In this document: positions 62,950-64,000 of the stretch, in pieces
Layout: each line of letters begins with the position of its first letter
Position numbering within the stretch: the first letter of the stretch is position 1
NCBI RefSeq assembly: GCF_013912375.1
Contig: NZ_JACETV010000004.1
Coordinates: 186,001 to 250,000 of the forward strand
Reading direction: 5' to 3'
Source: Emticicia sp. BO119
GTDB taxonomy: Bacteria; Bacteroidota; Bacteroidia; Cytophagales; Spirosomataceae
DNA length: 64,000 bases
Translations under genes and position numbers: made by a program
The notes under the pieces: generated by a model
Databases searched by the model: none
The model's input: the letters and a program-made list of their open reading frames with translations, nothing else
Told to the model about the DNA's origin: nothing

Positions 62950-64000
62950 GTGTTTAAGTCTCTCTCTCAAAAACTTTTCCATTTCTTCCTCAAAAGCATT
63001 TATGGAAAAATAGTGATTGTATTACTGGGAGTAATGATTTTACTGAACCTGATTTTTCCGCTAAAAATAAACACAAAATACTCAACTCTGATTACATCTT
63101 CTGATGGCACATTGTTGCACGCCTTTCTAAGCCCTGACGATAAATGGCGTATGTATGTAGAGCTGAAAGAAATCACCCCAACCCTTCGTAAAGCCATTAT
63201 TACCAAAGAAGATAAATACTTCTATTATCATTTCGGTGTAAATCCTATTGCTATTATCAGGGCATTCTATAACAATGTTACAAAGGGCAGGCGAACTTCA
63301 GGTGCAAGCACCATTACCATGCAGGTTGTTCGTATGCTATATCCGAATAAAAGAACTTATTGGAATAAACTATCTGAAATAACTCGGGCTGTACAACTGG
63401 AGGTATTTTACTCAAAAGAAGAGATTCTGCAAATGTATCTCAATCTGGTGCCTTATGGGTCTAATATTGAGGGTATTAAATCAGCCTCTTATTTATATTT
63501 TCAGAAATCGCCTGATAGATTAAGTCTGGCAGAGGTAACTACGCTGGCTATTATACCTAATCGCCCAACAAGCCTGCAATTAGGCACAAAAAATCCTCTG
63601 ATTGTGCAAGAACGGAATAAATGGTTAGAGCGATTCAGAAGTGAAAAAGCCTTTGAGAATCAGTCGATTAATGACGCAATTAAAGAACCTCTTCATGTAA
63701 GCCGACACGAAGCGCCTAAGATGGTGCCACATTTAGCTTTAAGGCTCAAAAAGCAATATCCTGATGAGCCAACCATCAGGACCTATATTAAACAACCTGT
63801 ACAGGCAAAAGTAGAACAGATTGTTGGGAATTATGCCAATAGAGTTCGGGCGATGAATATTCATAATGCCGCGATTTTGATTATCAATAATGAAACCATG
63901 CAGGTAGAGAGTTATGTAGGTTCGGCAGATTTTTATAATAAAACTGATGGGGGGCAGGTAGATGGCATACAGGCCATTCGTTCACCAGGTAGCGCATTAA
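62950..64000 (+). CDS. pbpC: Penicillin-binding protein 1C, N-terminal part (runs off the right edge)
   Basis: The frame is open from a GTG at 62950 to the window end; no ATG is available upstream because a TAA lies at 62929-62931, and the first ATG (codon 29) would remove part of the membrane anchor. After a TM helix (about 20-37) the GT51 transglycosylase shows ITKEDKYFYYHFGVNP, SGASTITMQVVRM, and SKEEILQMYLNLVPYGSNIEG. The transpeptidase domain begins near the end: RSPGSAL contains the start of the SxxK motif. It builds peptidoglycan in the periplasm. PbpC rather than 1A/1B is chosen by order and spacing of motifs. Confidence 0.88.
   Translation, partial: MFKSLSQKLFHFFLKSIYGKIVIVLLGVMILLNLIFPLKINTKYSTLITSSDGTLLHAFLSPDDKWRMYVELKEITPTLRKAIITKEDKYFYYHFGVNPIAIIRAFYNNVTKGRRTSGASTITMQVVRMLYPNKRTYWNKLSEITRAVQLEVFYSKEEILQMYLNLVPYGSNIEGIKSASYLYFQKSPDRLSLAEVTTLAIIPNRPTSLQLGTKNPLIVQERNKWLERFRSEKAFENQSINDAIKEPLHVSRHEAPKMVPHLALRLKKQYPDEPTIRTYIKQPVQAKVEQIVGNYANRVRAMNIHNAAILIINNETMQVESYVGSADFYNKTDGGQVDGIQAIRSPGSAL

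Noticed and set aside
1-64000. tRNA, rRNA, CRISPR arrays or integrated prophage
   Set aside because: No cloverleaf-like sequences, regular short repeats with spacers, integrase or phage structural genes were seen on either strand.

Overview
The window is chromosomal DNA from a member of the Bacteroidota, most likely the Cytophagales. The lineage call is inference from several features. There is a type IX secretion (T9SS) C-terminal sorting domain protein, a fused SecDF, and two CarboxypepD-plug-barrel TonB-dependent receptors. A DksA-like protein has a degenerate zinc finger, a LytS/LytTR pair is present, and several promoters match the Bacteroidetes TTTG-N19-21-TAnnTTTG pattern. Base composition looks like roughly 40% GC, with two visibly AT-richer stretches (about 2.6-3.7 kb and 18.4-20.1 kb) that hold genes I do not recognise. 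I see no rRNA, tRNA, CRISPR array, integrase or transposase gene.

Layout. 1-6.1 kb: 5' end of a histidine kinase, SGNH hydrolase, flavin monooxygenase, two orphan small genes, a PLP transferase, pyrR and pth. 6.2-11.8 kb: small secreted proteins, a lemA-TPM-TPM cluster, a DASH-type cryptochrome and a lipoprotein. 11.9-18.3 kb: udk-purQ, a membrane-anchored nitrilase-family protein, DUF983, a TauE-type permease, an amidohydrolase and a glycosyltransferase. 18.4-22.8 kb: three unknown genes in a row, dinB and pyk. 22.8-24.5 kb: an apparent leucine attenuator and a short leuA. 24.6-31.7 kb: LD-carboxypeptidase, haem-binding protein, M14 peptidase, DksA-like protein, glutamate dehydrogenase and ndk. 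31.7-45.6 kb: YHS protein, Gfo/Idh oxidoreductase, T9SS substrate, isocitrate dehydrogenase, two TonB receptors, DUF3089 protein and manC. 45.9-52.3 kb: LytS-LytTR, then a multidomain PQQ-type dehydrogenase with cytochrome c and a secreted esterase. 52.4-64 kb: a small membrane protein, secDF, a serine hydrolase, a CarH-like MerR regulator, prfB with a programmed frameshift, lgt, argC, kdsC, and the 5' part of pbpC running off the window.

Most genes are single housekeeping or envelope genes, each closed by a clear hairpin terminator. The most rewarding non-coding signals are three. First, upstream of leuA there is a complete attenuator: promoter, 18-codon leader with five consecutive Leu codons, an antiterminator and a terminator. 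Second, prfB carries a +1 frameshift signal. Third, a 178-bp imperfect palindrome lies between kdsC and pbpC and looks like a dispersed repeat.
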